Source of the DNA: Fragilariopsis cylindrus CCMP1102
Taxonomy: Eukaryota; Bacillariophyta; Bacillariophyceae; Bacillariales; Bacillariaceae
Reading direction: 5' to 3'
Length of the DNA stretch: 28,137 nt
Assembly: GCA_900095095.1 (NCBI GenBank)
Contig: FMBT01000657.1
Coordinates: forward strand, 1-28,137
Part shown: positions 1 to 8,451 of the stretch, piece by piece
Layout of the letters: the number at the start of each line of letters is the position of its first letter
How positions within the stretch are numbered: position 1 is the stretch's first letter
The notes under the pieces: model-generated
Database searches by the model: none
The model's input: the letters and a program-made list of their open reading frames with translations, nothing else
Told to the model about the DNA's origin: nothing
Position numbers and translations under genes: made by a program

Positions 1-2595
1 ATAATGATCATCATAATGATACGCCACACGACGCAACTAGTCATGATTATTTTGTTTTTCATGCTCCATATAACAAATTAGTACAAAAATCTTTTGGACG
101 ACTTTTCTTTATGGATGCAAGAAGAAAATATGAAACGACAGGAGAAATTTGTAGTAATAATGAAGAAGAAGAAGGTACGGGCTTTGATATAGAATTATTA
201 ACAAAACCAATTGAAGAAACTTATACAGACAAGATATTGGAGGGTAAATTGAAAAAACAATCTGCGGCTGACTACAAGAAGCGTTTATCAGATTCTAATA
301 TGGCTAGTAAACTTATTGGGAATACATATACTGCTAGTGTATTTATTGGATAGCATCCTTAATCGATCGTGCTGGTGGACGTGGAGATTTAACACCAGGT
401 AAATCAATTGCTGTATTTTCATACGGATCGGGTGCATTGGCAACAATGTATCGACTTTCAGTGTAAGTAACTAATACAGTACCAAATGAACACACATATG
501 TGAAAGCAAAACAGAAAAAGTAAACTCACTCTGACGCGTGTAAACTAAATCTCTCTGATATTGTTTAATTATACGATTTTCTTCTTCTCTTCCACATCTG
601 AGCAGTCGTGAACCTTTATCTTCACGATTCTCTATCGAAAAAATGGCAAGTAATCTTAAATTGATGGATCGGTTGGCAACACGCGAAAAAGTTCACCCTA
701 GTGAACTTGATCATGCATTGGAAACTAGAGCACGGATGCATCGTGCCGGGTCACCGTATTCACCTGTTTATCCTACCGTCGGGAGACTATTTCCTGGTAC
801 ATACTACTTAAATGGTATCGATTCTAGTTGGCGAAGAACATATTCAAGAGTTCCTTTGGATGCAAAGATGGATCCGCACGGAACACCTTTGGCTCCACCC
901 ATCGTGATGCGTCACGCAAAGAGGGATCAAATGTCACATCCAGTGACAGGAAAATTACAAATTATTGCTTCAACAGAAGATGGCAATGCTGACAAGATAA
1001 CCGAAGCTCGTCGTCGTATTGCCTGTGTTATTACAGGTACTGCTGCTGGCCTTCCTGGTAATCCCGATGAGGTGTTTTCACCCGATAATATGAAACGTTT
1101 GATCCAGGCTGATTCGTGCATTCATCCCGTTAGTGGCGCATATAAAATGGCTATGTTAGAGAAGAATATTGTCCAAGTAAAGAAATTTCCCGATGGAACA
1201 TCGAAACGTATGAAGGTGGACACTGAAGCTGATGTTATCAAACTAGCGGGAGTATTGGGTGCATTTGACTTGTCTAAGTCGTATGGTGTACCTCGAGGTC
1301 TTGCAGAAACTATGGATATAGCAGCTCAAGTTGCGGTAGCGGCTGGAATGGAGGCACTCAAGTCAGCAGGGTTGGTCAGTGGCAAATCAAATGACCCAAC
1401 CGAATGGATGCTTCCAGAACAATATCGTGACAGTACCGGCGTCGTATACGCCTCGAGCTTTCCTGCTATGGATGCAGCAGTCGGTGAAGTAATGCGTTTC
1501 CTACAATCCAAGACTGTAGGGGCGGCTCCAACGATGCGACTAATAACGGCTCTTAGAAGTCGTTTGTTACGAGCTTCTCCTGATAGAGAGCTTTCCGAAG
1601 ACGACGAAGCTGCCTTTTCCCGTCTTGCAGCTAGAGCTGGCGAAACAGATGGCGCAGAAGGGAACGGTGAAAGTAAAGAATATGAATTTGATCGCAAATT
1701 CCTTTTCCGTGTGCTAGTTCTCGGAAATGCTCAACTTGCACAGTTAGCCGGATGTAGAGGTCCAAATACACAAACCAATGCTGCATGTGCCGGGACTACT
1801 CAAGCAATTGCCATGGCACAAGATATGCTAATTTCTGGACGAGCCGAACGTGTCGTTGTTGTTGCTGGTGACAATGCATCCGGTGAAACCTTATTTCCGT
1901 GGTTAGGTTCAGGCTTCCGAGCACTCGGTGCTGCAACTACCAAAGGCGTAGCCAAAGATGCAGCACTTCCATTTGATAAGCGACGATCAGGTATGATACT
2001 GGGCGCAGGTGGGATCGGCATAGTCCTCGAAACAGAACTAAGTAGTCTAGAACGGCAGAAGAATTCCTTAAATCCGTTCGAAATTAAAGCAAGATTACTT
2101 GCGACACAGTATTCCAATTCTGCTTATCATGGCGCTGCGCTTGATAGGAAACATATTGCGTCTGAGTTGAAACGATTCCTGACCGATATAGAGTTAATCC
2201 ATGGTATCAGCAAGGCTGAAATTGCTACTCATGGAGTTTACTTTTCTCATGAAACATGCACGCATGCCTCAAGTGCAAGTAGCTGCTCTGGCAATGAAGT
2301 TGCCGCCCTGCGCGTTGCCTTCGGTGATGAGCTGCTCTCTAAGTTATTGATCCTTAACACTAAGGGATTTACTGGTCATCCAATGGGTGTTAGCTTCGAA
2401 GATGTCTGCGCTGTAGAAGTCCTCCTCCGTCAGACTGTACCTCCTATTCCAAATTACGCAGAAAGGGACGATTATCTCGGAGATTTAAAACTTTCTAAAG
2501 GAGGACCATATGCTTGTCGATACGCATTACGATTCGCAGCAGGATTTGGTAGTCAGGTGGTATTTGCTCTGTATGCGACAAGTCAATACGAATAA
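1..2595 (+). CDS. HMG-CoA synthase (C-terminal part) fused to a beta-ketoacyl synthase domain; 5' truncated by window edge
   Basis: The frame is open from base 3 and shows HMG-CoA synthase features: FHAPYNKLVQKS near bases 55-95 (its His is the expected catalytic His), then NTYTASVF, FSYGSGALATMYRLSV, and after the intron FPGTYYLNGIDSSWRRTYSR. HMG-CoA synthase condenses acetyl-CoA with acetoacetyl-CoA in the mevalonate pathway. The coding exons are about 3-462 and 606-2595. The ORF from the in-frame ATG at 643 runs 650 codons: residues 1 to about 105 are the HMGS tail, and about 115-648 form a ketosynthase of the Cys-His-His type. Visible KS residues are Cys382 in NAACAGTTQ, PFDKRRSGMILGAGG, His536 in SHETCT, Lys574 and His579 in KGFTGHPMG. 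Both domains have a thiolase fold but are distinct in sequence. A one-base break at about 350 interrupts exon 1. The domain calls are firm; the role of the fused KS is unknown. Confidence 0.85.
342..353 (+). other. One-base frame break in the HMG-CoA synthase exon
   Basis: The frame ...NTYTASVFIG meets TAG at 351-353, but the family sequence continues without a gap in the frame starting at 350 (IASLIDRAGGRGDLTPGKS). One missing A (GGATAGCA where GGAATAGCA would be open) explains it. There are no splice signals here. It is either a consensus error or a real lesion. Confidence 0.8.
463..605 (+). other. Spliceosomal intron in the HMG-CoA synthase/ketosynthase gene
   Basis: The donor GTAAGT at 463-468 and the acceptor GCAG ending at 605 give a 143-bp intron. 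Joining ...TCA GT to T CGT GAA (phase 2) puts the downstream exon exactly in the frame of the ATG at 643 and restores continuous HMG-CoA synthase similarity (ATMYRLSV then REPLSSRFSIEKM). This shows that the 650-codon ORF is not a separate gene starting at 643. Confidence 0.85.
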
Positions 2596-2956
2596 CGATT
2601 AAAATTATATAAGACACTTATATTAGCTACACACTTTCACTACAGTAGTCTTCGTACAATGTAATAAAAAAGATAGTACAATTTTGATAAGTTTTGATGC
2701 GTACTTCACTGCCTTCTTATCGCACCTATTGCGAAGTCGTACTTTACTAGCTATAGCTACAATTCCAATATTTGGAGCTTTGAAAGATTTGCCTATCTAT
2801 CTCGTTCCCATTTTGAAGAAGAAAATATTTTATTCTTAATCAATAATAATTATTGTAGCATAGTTAGCTTTAGTGGTCTTCACCACGAAATTTATTTTTG
2901 CAAGATCCATTCAAACCATGCATGCGTGTGGTAAAAAAAATACTAGACGTGCTGTT
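2596..2956. other. Convergent spacer between HMGS-KS and the lumen protein gene
   Basis: This 361-bp AT-rich spacer lies between the stop of the HMGS-KS gene and the stop of the minus-strand lumen protein gene. It must hold both 3' ends; an AATAAA-like string lies near 2661. I see no coding signal or repeat in it. Confidence 0.5.
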
Positions 2957-4053
2957 CTACATTTCCTTCAGATCGAGATTTGCCATAATTTTTTTCAATG
3001 AGCTTTGTGCCAAAAGTACCGCCTTTTTCGATTCCTCAAGATACTTTAATACTGAATCCTTTCCACCTCCGGGGTTGTACTTTAAGGATGAGGGATGAAT
3101 ATACAAATATTTCAGACGAAGGAATAAAAATGAGAATCAAAGAGCTATAACGATGAATAACGGATAACAAACGAAAATCGATGTATCGAATCGATTCAAT
3201 GTTAAGAAGGGAAAACTTGTAATTGACTTACCTCGGCAAATTGACTGATGAAGGCCATACTATTTGAAATCGTCATGGCACTGTTATAATCTTCGATTGC
3301 CCCGAAGAATTCTTCCAGATCAATATCTATTAAAATTTAAAAAAAAATCCAAAAGAGAGGAACACGAATAATTAGAGAGATAATATAAATATATATATAA
3401 ATATATATATATACATAGGTCCTAGGCAGTTGACTACTGCCTATCAACATCGAACGAACAAATTCGCACTCTTACCGACATCCATATTTTTCACTTTATC
3501 AAAAACCTTTTCAATCTGGAACAACGGATCTGTTGTTGAGCGCAAGCCAAGAACCCGACCTGAAAAGTAGAAATTGAAAACGAAGTCAACAGAGATAAAA
3601 AAGAAATGATCAGAATTTTTTTTGATTGAAGAACTAAATGCAAACCATCTCCAGAAAAAATAGACTGATCATTACTATCGATCTTTTCTGTGTGATAAAT
3701 ATGGAATCAATTATTTCTCCTCCTCTTTTTTTTTTACAAACGAAAAACTCACGAATTGGTTCCGCATCACGTTTGCACTCTCCACCATTTTCTCTGCAGG
3801 TTGTAGTTTCTTGTTCAAAATTATCTAGCAAGTACGTAATCTGTTTGTAACCTAGACGGATCCTGTCTAGTTCTGCTGTTGTTGGAGCAGCTCCTTCAGC
3901 CGCCAACGATGGCTGGACTTGGATTAGAAGACCCGCGGCTCCGAAAGCTACAGCCTTTGATATAGCTTCCCTTCGATTACCGACATTTCTCGAAGAAAGA
4001 GAATTGGCAGAGAGCAATAATATAAGCAGGAGAACGATAGAGAACATCATCAT
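2957..4053 (-). CDS. Thylakoid lumen protein with bipartite plastid leader, four exons
   Basis: Exons on the minus strand are 4053-3753, 3559-3476, 3326-3232 and 3079-2957; all junctions are GT-AG, phases agree, and the sum is 603 nt (200 aa plus stop). The N-terminus has a hydrophobic signal segment (MMMFSIVLLLILLLSANSLS), then NRREAISKAVAFGAAGLL and a cleavage-like SLAAEG, as expected for a protein sent to the plastid and then into the thylakoid lumen by the twin-arginine route. The mature part contains LGYKQITYLLDNFEQETTTC, a Cys-containing link, TDPLF, NSMAFISQF and YNPGGGKDSV, and is largely alpha-helical in character. It resembles a family of conserved algal plastid lumen proteins that I remember without a firm name; a photosystem-associated role is inference. 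It is convergent with HMGS-KS and divergent from the Maf gene. Confidence 0.75.
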
Positions 4054-4493
4054 TGTGATAGACTTAAGCGAATCAGAGCACGATGGAATGTGAAGGAGTC
4101 TATGTTTAATCGGGTTCTATTGCTACTGTACTAGGTGTACCGGTATTACAATTGACAATAATAATGAAGCAACTTTTTGTTCTTCATTTCACACACATCA
4201 CACATCGCATCGTCATCGTGTCTGATCTGAAACAAGATTGCTGTTCTTGCGTCATTCATACCGTTAGTATGATTAATACCAAAGAAAAGTACGATGATGC
4301 ACAACAAATAATGAATCAGCACCGCGCCCCTATGGAATATGCCGATGCCATGGCTACAAAACTTTTTTTCGGTTATTATTACAACTCTCGATGTCGACTA
4401 ATAACGCTCTTTCTAGAAGTAACATAGATAACAATAATTTGACCCGCCATCACACGATTTTTTAGAACTTTTTCTGTTTTCCGCACTAGAATA
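4054..4493. promoter_or_regulatory. Divergent intergenic region (lumen protein / Maf)
   Basis: These 440 bp separate two diverging starts (ATG at 4053 on minus, ATG at 4494 on plus), so both promoters must lie here. An open stretch at 4152-4427 has no domain-like sequence and sits exactly where promoters are needed, so I do not call it a gene. No specific binding site is recognised. Confidence 0.4.
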
Positions 4494-5596
4494 ATGAATG
4501 CCGTTAGATCTAAAGTATTGTTATTATTATTTGCTCCGCTGACGATCAGTCAATCTTCTGCATTCGTCTTAACTTTTCGAACGAATTGTTGCTATTCTAT
4601 TGATTCAAAATCTGTTAGCACCGCTGTATCAGCTGAGCCTATCAATATCAGCAGCGAAGGATCTATTTCGTCGTCGTCCACGACCATGACAGTCAACCGA
4701 AAACAACAACTCTTGGTGTCCCTTGGTGACAATCTTAGCTGCGACGACGATGATAACAAACCAAAGCTTATTTTGGCAAGTCAAAGTCCAAGACGACGGG
4801 AAATTCTTACTATGATGGGATTATGTGAAAATAAGCACTATACGGTCGAATATTCGCCCTTGGATGAATCTATATTACAGAAGGAGTTGGTAGAATCAAA
4901 GCTTTCATCTATTGATTATACCCGTCGATTAGCGGAGGCTAAGGCGTATGCGTTGGCAGATTTACACGCTAACGATAATAATAATAATAAAGATAAAGCT
5001 GCTGCTACTACTTTTTACCTTGGAAGTGATACAATTGTTGAACTTGATGAATGTATATTGGAAAAACCAAAAGATACGAATGATGCCAAACGAATGTTAA
5101 ATCTCTTAAGTGGTCGTCAACATCATGTACATACAGGAGTTGCATTGTATCGACTTAACGGTAATGATAATCAGAATCAAAATCAAAATCAAATTTCGTT
5201 GATTGAATCATTTACAGAAACTGCATGTGTAACGTTCGCAGACCTTACCGAAGAAGATATTGATTCCTATATAATATCGGGTGAGCCTATGGATAAGGCA
5301 GGATCCTACGGAATCCAGGGTAAGATCTAAAGTATATATATATACTTCAGTATGTATATATATTGGTGAATTCAAACCAATATTCGTTCTACTTGTATTC
5401 ATCATAATTGCATCGTGTACTTTTATACTCTATTATTGTCACTCGCTCACATTATATTTAATTGTTTTGCTCTCTCGTCTTTGAAGGAATTGGAGGTCAA
5501 TTTGTCAAGACTATTAGTGGTGACTTCTTTACAGTGATGGGATTACCGATGCACAAAACAAGTCAACTTGTGGCGAGTGCTCTGCAAGCAGAGTAA
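4494..5596 (+). CDS. Maf/HAM1-like nucleotide pyrophosphatase, probably plastid-targeted
   Basis: Exon 1 is 4494-5319 and exon 2 is 5487-5596. The 167-bp intron (GTAAGA...TTTGAAG) splits the codon in GIQG-IGGQFV, and joining restores the family sequence; the product is 311 aa. Maf proteins hydrolyse non-canonical or excess nucleoside triphosphates (dTTP/UTP-type) to monophosphate and pyrophosphate. The hallmark LASQSPRRREIL lies at residues 94-105, followed by YLGSDTIVELDECILEKPKD with the conserved acidic SDT, HVHTGV, and DKAGSYGIQG. Bacterial members are about 190-200 aa; the extra length is an 88-residue leader plus an Asn-rich insert just before SDT. The leader starts with a hydrophobic signal and SQSSAFVL, which fits the Ala-Phe step of diatom plastid presequences. 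The enzyme family is certain; substrate and compartment are inferred. Confidence 0.93.
5320..5486 (+). other. Intron in the Maf-like gene
   Basis: The donor GTAAGATC and the acceptor TTTGAAG enclose a pyrimidine- and AT-rich 167-bp intron with TATATATA runs. The splice is phase 1 and rejoins the GIQGIGGQFV motif of Maf proteins. Confidence 0.88.
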
Positions 5597-5844
5597 AAAG
5601 TCATCATCCCTATATGATGAATTCCAATAAGAAACCCTAGTTGTTACTATCAATTTGGCGCCATTTATAAAGATGATAACTAGGACAATTTTGCGAAAGA
5701 AAAACACAATATTCGAATATACGCTCTAGAAGTTGCTCGGATATTATTCTATCGTCAACCAAAGATTTCTATAGATATAAGATTCTTTAAGAACCCGAAC
5801 TTATATTGTAGAGGCAGCTTACTTTTACGTATATGATGTGATTG

Positions 5845-5878
5845 ATGTATGTGTGTATGTATGTATGTATGTATGTAT
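5845..5878. repeat. (ATGT)n microsatellite
   Basis: There are about eight tetranucleotide units with one GT interruption. It produces a His/Tyr/Ile-repeat shadow ORF on the minus strand that is not a gene. Confidence 0.9.
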
Positions 5879-5889
5879 TCATACGTGTT

Positions 5890-6001
5890 GATTTTAGATG
5901 AAATATATGTTCTATCATTTTGAAATAAACATGGGCCCATATTATGATTTTAGATGAAATACATATTCTATTATTTTGAAATAAACATGGGCCCATATTT
6001 T
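5890..6001. repeat. Tandem duplication, two 56-bp copies
   Basis: Copies at 5890-5945 and 5946-6001 both run GATTTTAGATGAAATA...AAATAAACATGGGCCCATAT with a few substitutions. The second copy ends 3 bp before the transposon target-site duplication. Confidence 0.88.
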
Positions 6002-6004
6002 AGT

Positions 6005-6014
6005 ATTGTAACAC
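6005..6014. repeat. Left target-site duplication of the MULE
   Basis: ATTGTAACAC is identical to the copy at 11340-11349 and in the same orientation, and the flanking bases differ on both sides, so the duplication is exactly 10 bp. Confidence 0.88.
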
Positions 6015-6066
6015 GGTGGGGGGTCAAATCCACTAATTAGTTTATACCAAATCCACTAATTTAATT
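6015..6066. repeat. Left terminal inverted repeat with subterminal CAAATCCACTAAT repeats
   Basis: It begins GGTGGGGGGTCAAATCCAC, followed by a second CCAAATCCACTAAT about 26 bp inward. The spacing of the two CAAATCCAC boxes matches the two at the other end, which suggests transposase-binding sites. Confidence 0.75.
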
Positions 6067-6201
6067 AAAAGCTAAATAATGTCTTAATCTATAAAATAAA
6101 CAAAAAGAAAAATTCCCGGTCTCCCTCACCAACTTAAATACGATTGGGTTATTCCCGGTTACCTTTTTCAATCACACTTGTATTCCAAACACATCCTTCC
6201 A

Positions 6202-7473
6202 CTAAATATCCATCGCTCCCTCCAAATCTAAACCTAGCGCAACCTCAAGTTTCTTCTGATTACCACATTTGTCACACACACCATCCACATGATATTTGAA
6301 CCATACAGGATCTCCAACCCCAGAAGCACATGCACACGCCCAACCGCTATTTTCGAAACTGTCCCCATGGACCAACATCATTAGTGTATTACCAGCTGCA
6401 GCTAGCTGTACTGCAATTTCTACAATATCATTCTTAGTACGCTTGATGTATTCTATTGAATTTTGCTTTACAAATTCAATCATCTCCGCATCCAATTGTC
6501 CATGTTCACCGTTTCTGTGCTTCGACTGACTTTCCCTTGCCTGATCAATAGAGTACTTGATATTCAGGTATCCTTTCTTCAACTCTAGCAGGGACCGGTC
6601 TACACCCAGCATCAAATGCTCTTCCAGATAATATATCACACCCAGCACCTCATCATCACTTGGCAACCGTATCATGTCATCTAGGTCTCTTCTGGGTAGG
6701 TACGGGCAACCTTCTAAGAATTTGCATGGATTCCATGACTCCTCTCTCAACCACTTGTTAAGTAGAGAAAGGAATCTCATATTAACATCTTCATCATCAC
6801 TTGATCTTGACATTTGCACCAGCTCCTTTGACGCTAGAAAGCATTTTGCAGCAATATGGACCATAACATCATGGTGATCATTCCTGATTGCGTTGAAATG
6901 ATCCTCATCCACTTCTCGTAAATTGGCAAGAAGCATCAGCATCTGACGCATATCAGTCTTCATGTTACGGAGTTCAAGAATGATTGTGACCACCAAGTAT
7001 TCAGTAATCACTTCCAGCTTATTCATCTTTGATTTCATCACTCTATTCAAACTTACAGTATGACCAAGGTTCCATGATTTCACCGCCTCTACTTTCTTAA
7101 GCAGTAAATTGAATCTTGCAACGGAAGTCTCTCCATCGTTACTCCTATTCCAGTCCCATATTCTTGAGTCAAAGTTGTGTCTTGCCACATGGAACATATG
7201 TTCTTCTCGGTTATCGCAGCAGCAATCGTTGATGGTTGATCGGCCCGCAGAAATAGGAGTAGGGTCACTTCCAACAAACAGTTCATGTACCACACTATCT
7301 GTACTCAATGAACCACTTGCACCCTCATCATCATCGTCAATATCACCAATGTTCACTCCTTGGATACTTGTTGGTACATCAATTGCACCAGGTACAGGAA
7401 TATACTGCTGTGGTAAATCATTCCACGTCCTGTCAGCACCAAAAAGACCATTAGTATACCGCTGTACAGTCAC
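6202..7473 (-). CDS. MULE accessory protein of unknown function
   Basis: This 423-codon open frame lies inside the transposon and is divergent from the transposase. No family is recognised. It is acidic near the N-terminus (DIDDDDEGASG), helical through the middle (for example EVITEYLVVTIILELRNMKT), and ends with a possible zinc-binding set: CAC in WACACASG and CDKCGNQ about 20 residues later. The codon at 7473 is GTG, so the true start lies upstream. The frame is open back to 7512, where TTCAG precedes it as a splice acceptor, and an ATG at 7656-7654 is followed directly by the donor GTGAGT. A 141-bp intron (7653-7513) with a one-codon first exon is therefore possible. Such second ORFs are common in autonomous Mutator-type elements; its job is not known. 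Confidence 0.6.
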   Translation of the reverse strand: MTVQRYTNGLFGADRTWNDLPQQYIPVPGAIDVPTSIQGVNIGDIDDDDEGASGSLSTDSVVHELFVGSDPTPISAGRSTINDCCCDNREEHMFHVARHNFDSRIWDWNRSNDGETSVARFNLLLKKVEAVKSWNLGHTVSLNRVMKSKMNKLEVITEYLVVTIILELRNMKTDMRQMLMLLANLREVDEDHFNAIRNDHHDVMVHIAAKCFLASKELVQMSRSSDDEDVNMRFLSLLNKWLREESWNPCKFLEGCPYLPRRDLDDMIRLPSDDEVLGVIYYLEEHLMLGVDRSLLELKKGYLNIKYSIDQARESQSKHRNGEHGQLDAEMIEFVKQNSIEYIKRTKNDIVEIAVQLAAAGNTLMMLVHGDSFENSGWACACASGVGDPVWFKYHVDGVCDKCGNQKKLEVALGLDLEGAMDI

Positions 7474-7833
7474 CCTCTTTCGATTGGATTTTCTTGAAAC
7501 AGTTTGACTTAGCTGAACATGTAGGTATACAAAAAATGAAGAATATTCACAATGGAATCGTTAGACACAACATGCAGAAATCAAAACAATAGTATTAGAA
7601 TAGAACTATATCACATGGTGCTTTAGAATCTAGTTTAACAAACTTTTACTCACCATTGTCTGTAGATTATTCTCAACATACACAAAACGTGACAAATGAG
7701 AAAAGTGAGATAATCCACACACATACACAAGAAAAAATACTGCTCCTCCTTCGCGTATAGTTGGCTCGCACATTTTGGTAGGAATCATTACTCACTATAG
7801 CTACGTGCTTTTCCTTCAAATACCTGATACTGG

Positions 7834-7890
7834 ACTATCATTTTTGGCCGCCAACAATGCTGCACTATCATTTTTGGCCGCCAACAATGC
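7834..7890. repeat. Tandem duplication, period 30
   Basis: Two 27-bp identical copies starting ACTATCATTTTTGGCCGCCA begin at 7834 and 7864. Confidence 0.9.
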
Positions 7891-8052
7891 CATCACTATC
7901 CAAGATTCACCATAAGTGTGCAACCTTTTGCAACGGCCCTGCTCTCTCACTATCATCATTCACCAAATTTTGAGGGGGAACCGTGTTCTCATCTGGCGGG
8001 GTCATTTATCTTAACGTCTGATGCAACATACAATCCTAAACACCTTACATGT

Positions 8053-8137
8053 CAATGGCGCCAACAAATTTTAACTATCACACATTTCATTCAACAATGG
8101 CGCCAACAACATTTTAGTATCACATATTTCATTCAAC
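8053..8137. repeat. Tandem duplication, period 42
   Basis: Copies beginning CAATGGCGCCAACAA at 8053 and 8095 are about 90 percent alike. They share the GCCAACAA core with the 7834-7890 repeat. Confidence 0.85.
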
Positions 8138-8451
8138 GGCATTTATTTATTTGGAGGTAAAATATTAGTTAGCCATACCTATAACTGCTCGTCTAACGGC
8201 CTAGACGAATCGATCCAGCCTATATCCAAATCAACTTCTCACAGCATTGTCCACATGCGAATCCAAATCAAGTCGGAATGTAAAAGGCGCGCCCAAATTG
8301 TAACTGTGTCTTAGTAGAAACACACCTCCACTACTACTCAAACAACTTCCGCAATGGCACCGACATATCATTCTTTTCCAAACGTTTCCTTACTATTGCA
8401 AGTACATCTATCCTCTGTGTTGTACTGTCAACTTTTGAAAAATACCATACC

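Larger units (their letters stand above)
5597..6004. other. Spacer with simple and tandem repeats, ending at the MULE insertion site
   Basis: This is non-coding DNA between the Maf stop and the transposon target duplication. It contains an (ATGT)n tract and a 2 x 56-bp tandem repeat, listed separately. No gene is seen. Confidence 0.6.
7513..8451. promoter_or_regulatory. Divergent promoter region inside the MULE, with tandem repeats
   Basis: This is the non-coding centre between the accessory ORF and the transposase. Two tandem duplications sit here: 7834-7890 (ACTATCATTTTTGGCCGCCA..., period 30) and 8053-8137 (CAATGGCGCCAACAA..., period 42). Both carry a GCCAACAA core, four copies in all. 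Open frames at 7918-8160 and 8354-8575 show no protein-like conservation and may be upstream ORFs at most. Confidence 0.5.

Noticed and set aside
342..353. Programmed -1 ribosomal frameshift in HMGS
   Set aside because: There is no slippery heptamer (the local sequence is GTATTTATTGGATAG) and no clear downstream pseudoknot; a missing base is simpler.
927..2117. Minus-strand open frames inside the HMGS-KS gene
   Set aside because: They are antisense shadows of a strongly supported coding frame; low-complexity Ser/Arg/Ala translation, no domains.
643..2595. A separate gene starting at ATG 643
   Set aside because: The codons before and after 643 are continuous HMG-CoA synthase sequence, and an intron with good GT-AG signals joins the upstream exon in phase.
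2898..3098. Plus-strand open frame of 66 codons
   Set aside because: It overlaps the last exon of the minus-strand lumen protein, which has consistent splice phases and a family-like motif.
4152..4427. 91-codon open frame between the lumen protein and Maf genes
   Set aside because: It has no protein-like features and occupies the shared divergent promoter.
5208..5484. Short frames across the Maf intron
   Set aside because: They are created by reading the TATATA-rich intron; the spliced product explains the region.
5755..5996. Minus-strand frames rich in Tyr, Ile, His and Thr
   Set aside because: They come from the (ATGT)n tract and the 56-bp tandem repeat.
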